This document shows, in pieces, positions 6,985 to 9,638 of a stretch of 9,638 nucleotides of DNA. Origin of the DNA: Bacteroidales bacterium (GTDB taxonomy: Bacteria; Bacteroidota; Bacteroidia; Bacteroidales; JAGOPY01); the NCBI GenBank assembly GCA_030638325.1, contig DAOWEV010000108.1, positions 1 through 9,638 on the forward strand, given 5' to 3'. Numbering within the stretch: the first letter of the stretch is position 1; every line of letters starts with the position of its first letter. The position numbers and the translations under genes are program-made. The notes beneath the pieces were generated by a model, which saw only the letters and a program-made list of their open reading frames with translations, made no database searches and had not been told where the DNA came from.

Positions 6985-8070
6985 ATGAATCGTACAGCAT
7001 TTACGGGCATACATGAATCTTTAGGGGCCAAAATGGTACCGTTTGCAGGTTATTTGATGCCTGTGCAATTTGAGGGCATTAATGCCGAACACATTACTGT
7101 CAGGGAAAAAGTCGGGGTATTTGACGTATCCCACATGGGCGAGTTCTGGTTCAAGGGGCCAAAAGCCTTTGAGCTGGCACAGAAGCTTACCTCCAATGAC
7201 GTTGCATTACTGGGTGACGGTAAGATTCAATATACCTGTTTCCCGAATGACAAAGGCGGCATTGTAGACGACCTGCTTATTTACCGCGTTGATGCCATGA
7301 CATACCTGCTGGTTGTAAATGCTTCCAACATCCAAAAAGACTGGGAGTGGGTTGTCGGAAACAATACTATGGGCGCCGGGATCTACAATGCCTCGGATGA
7401 GATTGCCCAACTGGCTGTACAGGGTCCAATGGCAACTGCTACATTACAGAAACTGACAGATACTGATCTGGGCGGCATTCCCTATTATACTTTTAAAAAA
7501 GTAACACTCGCCGGTGTGAAAGATGTCATTCTGTCCAATACAGGTTATACCGGTGCCGGCGGGTTTGAGCTATATTTTGCGAATGCCGATGGTGAGAAAA
7601 TATGGAAGGCCGTTTTTGAAGCAGGAGCAGCGTATGGCATAAAACCGATTGGCCTGGCTGCCCGCGATACCCTGCGGCTTGAAATGGGGTTTTGTCTTTA
7701 TGGTAATGATATTGATGAAACGACTTCTCCAATCGAAGCAGGATTGGGCTGGATCACTAAGTTTACCGATGGCAATGATTTTATTAATCGTGCGGCGCTG
7801 CAACAGCAAAAAGAGGATGGAGTACAAAGAAGACTCCGTGGATTTGTAATGATCGATAAAGGGATCCCGCGGCAGCATTATGAGATTTGCGATGCAGATG
7901 GGCAGGTCATTGGCGAGGTAACTTCCGGAACCATGGCCCCATCTCTCAAAAAAGCGATTGGCATGGGTTATGTTAAAACAGAAAATGCGAAATTCGGCTC
8001 CGATATCTTCATTAAGATCAGGAACAGGCTTTTAAAGGCGGAGATAGTGAAGATCCCGTTTTATAAATGA
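6985..8070 (+). CDS. gcvT: Aminomethyltransferase, glycine cleavage system T protein
   Basis: The 361-residue product is full length for GcvT. In the glycine cleavage complex the T protein moves the methylene group from the aminomethyl-lipoyl arm of the H protein to tetrahydrofolate and releases ammonia. Visible family motifs are FDVSHMGE (46-53), GGIVDDLLIYRV (91-102) with the catalytic aspartate region at Asp95/Asp96, LAVQGP (143-148), NTGYTGAGGFELYF (185-198), GLAARDTLRLEMGFCLYGNDID (223-244) and EVTSGTMAPSLKKAIGMGYV (311-330), of the folate-binding GCV_T and GCV_T_C domains. YTGAGGFE replaces the more usual YTGEDGFE. The ATG at 6985 follows an A-rich stretch without Shine-Dalgarno. The H and P protein genes are not adjacent. 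Co-transcription with nusB is plausible from the 76-bp spacing but the two functions are unrelated. Confidence 0.95.
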   Translation: MNRTAFTGIHESLGAKMVPFAGYLMPVQFEGINAEHITVREKVGVFDVSHMGEFWFKGPKAFELAQKLTSNDVALLGDGKIQYTCFPNDKGGIVDDLLIYRVDAMTYLLVVNASNIQKDWEWVVGNNTMGAGIYNASDEIAQLAVQGPMATATLQKLTDTDLGGIPYYTFKKVTLAGVKDVILSNTGYTGAGGFELYFANADGEKIWKAVFEAGAAYGIKPIGLAARDTLRLEMGFCLYGNDIDETTSPIEAGLGWITKFTDGNDFINRAALQQQKEDGVQRRLRGFVMIDKGIPRQHYEICDADGQVIGEVTSGTMAPSLKKAIGMGYVKTENAKFGSDIFIKIRNRLLKAEIVKIPFYK

Positions 8071-8108
8071 CGGTTCAACCGTGAATTTAATGGTGGAAGA
8101 TTGAAAAT

Positions 8109-8129
8109 GAGAGTTGAGAGTTGAGAGAA
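8109..8129 (+). repeat. GAGAGTT heptad array after gcvT
   Basis: Two exact GAGAGTT units (8109, 8116) and a variant GAGAGAA (8123) are in tandem, 38 bp after the gcvT stop. It is the same heptad class, in another phase, as GTTGAGA at 2583-2596. Confidence 0.82.
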
Positions 8130-8130
8130 C

Positions 8131-8171
8131 GGGCGAAGGGGCGAAGGGGCGAAAGGGCGAAGGGGCGAGGG
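8131..8171 (+). repeat. G-rich octamer array GGGCGAAG, potential G-quadruplex
   Basis: Five units of period 8 (8131, 8139, 8147, 8155, 8163) give six runs of three or four G separated by 3-5 nt (CGAA, CGAAA, CGA). That meets the usual G-quadruplex pattern on the plus strand, which is the transcribed sense of gcvT. This is the only array in the window with period 8. Confidence 0.8.
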
Positions 8172-8204
8172 ATTGATGAGAGTTGTAAAACGTGATACGC
8201 GACA

Positions 8205-8262
8205 CGGCACAAACAAAGCATCGCAATTTCGCACTAAAAATGGAGTGCCGAACAGCGCTGTT
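8205..8262. repeat. Overlapping inverted repeats in the convergent spacer
   Basis: CGGCAC (8205-8210) is complementary to GTGCCG (8245-8250), while GCACT (8231-8235) is complementary to AGTGC (8244-8248). The two pairings share bases and are mutually exclusive. Next to them AACAGCGCTGTT (8251-8262) is a perfect 12-bp palindrome. It could be a weak terminator region or a protein site; nothing downstream suggests regulation. Confidence 0.35.
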
Positions 8263-8370
8263 TCGTCATTTAAATTTTGGACATTAGATATTATTTCGAA
8301 TTTAGGATTTAGTGCTTCGGATTTATAGTAAGAAATGCTTCATGCACCACTATTGGGTACTTTATCGAAA

Positions 8371-8389
8371 CCCCGTCCTAAGTGCGGGG
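8371..8389. terminator. GC-rich hairpin between convergent genes, possible terminator
   Basis: CCCCG (8371-8375) pairs with CGGGG (8385-8389) around a 9-nt loop. It lies 20 bp beyond the stop of the minus-strand GroES-like gene and about 300 bp beyond gcvT. On the minus strand it is followed by TTTCGAT, a weak U-tract, and on the plus strand by ATTCTTAA. Its position suits the GroES-like transcript best. The stem is short and the U-tract poor. Confidence 0.4.
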
Positions 8390-8409
8390 ATTCTTAACTA
8401 TTCAATCGA

Positions 8410-8700
8410 TTATATCGCTTCCGTTTCAACTATTTTGGCCAGTACATCAGCATATGGAAGTACCAGGTATTTTTTTCCTTCAAATTCGATCTCAGTCCCC
8501 CCGAATTCCTTAAAAAACACGATATCTCCGATGGCTATCTCTACATTTTCAATATTTGAAAGCGCAACGACCTTTGCAAATCTGGGTTTTTCCTTTGCCG
8601 AATCAGGAATGATAATGCCTGCGGCAGTTTTTTGTTCTTTCTTATCATCAGTAATGTCAACAATTACATTCTGATTTACCGGCATTAGTTCTTTTTGCAT
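8410..8700 (-). CDS. groES: GroES-like co-chaperonin, orphan paralogue
   Basis: The 96-residue product has the GroES (Cpn10) fold. The N-terminal PVNQNVIVDI (7-16) corresponds to the usual first strand. EQKTAAGIIIPDSAKEKP (22-39) is the mobile loop that contacts GroEL through a hydrophobic tripeptide (here III, usually IVL). GDIVFFKEFGGTEIEFEGKKYLVLPYADVLAKI (58-90) is the C-terminal half. GroES forms a seven-membered lid on the GroEL chamber in the cytoplasm. The segment between the mobile loop and GDIVF (VVALSNIENVEIAI) is shorter than in typical GroES, suggesting a reduced roof loop. No groEL follows: downstream is convergent gcvT. It may be a second, specialised co-chaperonin rather than the main GroES; the symbol is given for the family. 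The start is well supported by a strong Shine-Dalgarno at 8708-8714. Confidence 0.85.
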   Translation of the reverse strand: MQKELMPVNQNVIVDITDDKKEQKTAAGIIIPDSAKEKPRFAKVVALSNIENVEIAIGDIVFFKEFGGTEIEFEGKKYLVLPYADVLAKIVETEAI

Positions 8701-8707
8701 AATTTTT

Positions 8708-8714
8708 CCTCCTT
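8708..8714 (-). promoter_or_regulatory. Consensus Shine-Dalgarno AAGGAGG of the GroES-like gene
   Basis: The minus strand reads AAGGAGG followed by 7 nt (AAAAATT) and ATG. This is close to a perfect anti-Shine-Dalgarno match at good spacing and fixes the start at 8700. No other gene in the window has a comparable site. Confidence 0.85.
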
Positions 8715-8772
8715 TATATTTATAATTTCTGATACTTTAATAATTTAATAGAAAAGACATGAAGCGTGAATC

Positions 8773-8807
8773 AATTTATAATTTATAATTTATAATTTAA
8801 AATTAAT
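8773..8807. repeat. AT-rich heptad array AATTTAT
   Basis: Three exact AATTTAT units (8773, 8780, 8787) are followed by AATTTAA (8794) and AATTAAT (8801). The array lies in the 134-bp spacer upstream of the GroES-like gene and downstream of the redox-protein gene. It is the same class as 2545-2580. Confidence 0.88.
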
Positions 8808-8815
8808 AAGTCCCA

Positions 8816-8836
8816 TCTCAACTCTCAACTCTTATT
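8816..8836 (-). repeat. GTTGAGA heptads at the stop of the redox-protein gene
   Basis: On the plus strand two TCTCAAC units (8816, 8823) are followed by TCTTATT (8830). On the minus strand, the gene's own sense, this reads GTTGAGA right after the stop, and the degenerate unit overlaps the stop codon (8835-8837). Confidence 0.82.
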
Positions 8837-9416
8837 ACCCTGCAATCCCCAGCAATTCATTAATCCTCTTCTTATCAAAACCAACAATAACTTCTCCGTC
8901 AATATCTGTCTGGGGCACACCTTGCTGTCCTGTTCTTCTGACAAGCTCTTCGGCTGCATTCGGATCTCGTGAGACGTCCACATCTGTGAAAGGAATGCGG
9001 TTCTTCCTGAGATGGGTCTTTAAGGTATTGCACCATGAACAGGTGGGCGTAGAATAGACTGTTACACTCTTTTGCGGTTTTCCTTCTGCTGCCATGATGG
9101 CGGCAAAGGCTCCATCTTCAAAAAGGGTTTTGTAATAATTGTTTTCATTACATCCTTTGATGACATTTTTGAATTCACCTTTTTCGAATATCAGAAGTGA
9201 AGGCACGGAGTTCACTGGGTAGTTGGGGTGTATATCCCGCACCTGTGAAACATCGGCAAATAATATGCTGATGCCTTCTACCTTTTCCGAAGCATCCTGA
9301 ACGTTTCCCAGGGCACATTCGTTCGGTGCTGATCCGGGTTTATATAAAAGCAAATAGGACCTTTCCTGGTCTTTGATCTTATCTTTTAACGCATTGAATG
9401 ATTTTACTTCTTCCAT
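8835..9416 (-). CDS. Two-domain redox protein: degenerate thioredoxin-like domain plus glutaredoxin-like domain
   Basis: The 193-residue product starts at the ATG at 9414-9416; an in-frame TTG at 9465-9467 would add 17 unconvincing residues. Residues about 1-105 look like a thioredoxin fold (YLLLYKPGSAPNEC at 21-34, ISILFADVSQV at 49-59, VNSVPSLLIFEKGEF at 68-82 with the cis-proline at 72). The CxxC site is missing: the position reads PGSAPNEC with a single Cys34. Residues about 117-191 form a glutaredoxin-like domain with VTVYSTPTCSWCNTLKTHL (Cys126-x-x-Cys129), GQQGVPQTDIDGEVIVGFDKKRINELL with cis-proline 168, resembling YruB/NrdH-type glutaredoxins. It probably reduces disulfides in the cytoplasm, as no signal peptide is seen. 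The inactive first domain may bind a partner or substrate. No clear promoter is visible; a 14-bp tandem array ends about 60 bp upstream of the start. Confidence 0.85.
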   Translation of the reverse strand: MEEVKSFNALKDKIKDQERSYLLLYKPGSAPNECALGNVQDASEKVEGISILFADVSQVRDIHPNYPVNSVPSLLIFEKGEFKNVIKGCNENNYYKTLFEDGAFAAIMAAEGKPQKSVTVYSTPTCSWCNTLKTHLRKNRIPFTDVDVSRDPNAAEELVRRTGQQGVPQTDIDGEVIVGFDKKRINELLGIAG

Positions 9417-9475
9417 CTTAAACAGTCTTTCCAGATTTACATTTGCTTTTATCAATATATGTGCCAATCCGATTA

Positions 9476-9638
9476 CAGTTATCAGGAAACAGTTATCAGG
9501 AAACAGTTATCGGGAAACAATTATCAGGAAACAGTTATCAGGAAACAGTTATCAGGAAACAGTTATCAGGAAACAGTTATCAGGAAACAGTTATCAGGAA
9601 ACAGTTATCAGGAAACAGTTATCAGGAAACAGTTATCA
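9476..9638. repeat. Homogeneous 14-bp tandem array CAGTTATCAGGAAA, open at the right edge
   Basis: Eleven full units and 9 bp of a twelfth run without interruption to the window end. Nine full units are identical; the third (9504-9517) and fourth (9518-9531) each carry one substitution. Each unit is two related heptads, CAGTTAT and CAGGAAA. Read on the minus strand this is CTGATAA/CTGTTTC, the heptad family of 2603-2693. There are no spacers, so it is not a CRISPR array. It lies directly upstream of the minus-strand redox-protein gene. The near identity suggests recent expansion or frequent recombination. The total copy number is unknown. Confidence 0.95.

Larger units (their letters stand above)
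8071..8409. other. Convergent intergenic region between gcvT and the GroES-like gene
   Basis: This 339-bp spacer has no supportable gene. In order it holds GAGAGTT heptads (8109-8129), a G-rich octamer array (8131-8171), inverted-repeat elements (8205-8262), degenerate heptads (about 8296-8330, as TCGAATT, TAGGATT, TAGTGCT, TCGGATT) and a GC-rich hairpin (8371-8389). Confidence 0.8.

Noticed and set aside
8032..8226. 64-codon minus-strand frame across the G-rich repeat
   Set aside because: Its translation across the G-rich array is repeat-derived (proline/serine-rich, FRPFAPSP). It overlaps the end of gcvT and has no start signal.
8312..8674. 120-codon open frame on the plus strand
   Set aside because: It lies antisense to the GroES-like gene, which has a clear family match and a strong ribosome binding site. 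The plus-strand translation looks like low-complexity antisense.
9476..9638. Regular repeat array resembling a CRISPR at first sight
   Set aside because: The 14-bp units are contiguous with no spacers, and no cas genes are present.

Overview
The window looks like chromosomal DNA from a member of the Bacteroidota, probably an uncultured Bacteroidales-type lineage. The evidence is the long NusB with an N-terminal extension, the TonB-dependent receptor with an N-terminal carboxypeptidase-regulatory-like domain, several -7 boxes of the Bacteroidota type TAnnTTTG, the near absence of Shine-Dalgarno sequences, and AT-rich spacers. Species and placement are inference.

Layout. Positions 1-539 (minus) hold the N-terminal part of a B12-binding-domain radical SAM protein that runs off the left edge. 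A divergent spacer (540-959) carries a promoter box for each direction and a 111-bp imperfect inverted repeat that could fold as a rod-like RNA. On the plus strand follow a transglutaminase-like lipoprotein (960-2531), a class I SAM-dependent methyltransferase (2692-3336), a TonB-dependent outer-membrane receptor (3463-5808), nusB (5946-6908) and gcvT (6985-8070). A 339-bp convergent spacer follows. On the minus strand lie an orphan GroES-like protein (8410-8700) and a thioredoxin-like/glutaredoxin-like fusion protein (8835-9416). The right edge is a homogeneous 14-bp tandem array (9476-9638) that continues past the window.

The genes do not form one pathway. They are a mix of housekeeping functions (NusB in rRNA antitermination, GcvT in glycine cleavage, a GroES-type co-chaperone, a thiol redox protein) and envelope functions (lipoprotein, TonB receptor). 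I see no phage, transposon, CRISPR or defence genes.

The most unusual feature is in the spacers. Most are built from short tandem repeats with a period of 7 bp (or 14 = 2x7). The heptad sequence differs between sites (TAAATTT, GTTGAGA, ACAGTTG, CTGATAA, AATTACG and others). The arrays touch coding sequences directly: two stop codons and one start codon lie inside arrays. GTTGA-type heptads read in gene sense after stop codons and CTGATAA-type heptads in gene sense before start codons. Nearly all contain a stop trinucleotide in gene sense. I regard these heptad arrays and the rod-like hairpin as the best candidates for something undescribed. No function is shown by the sequence alone.
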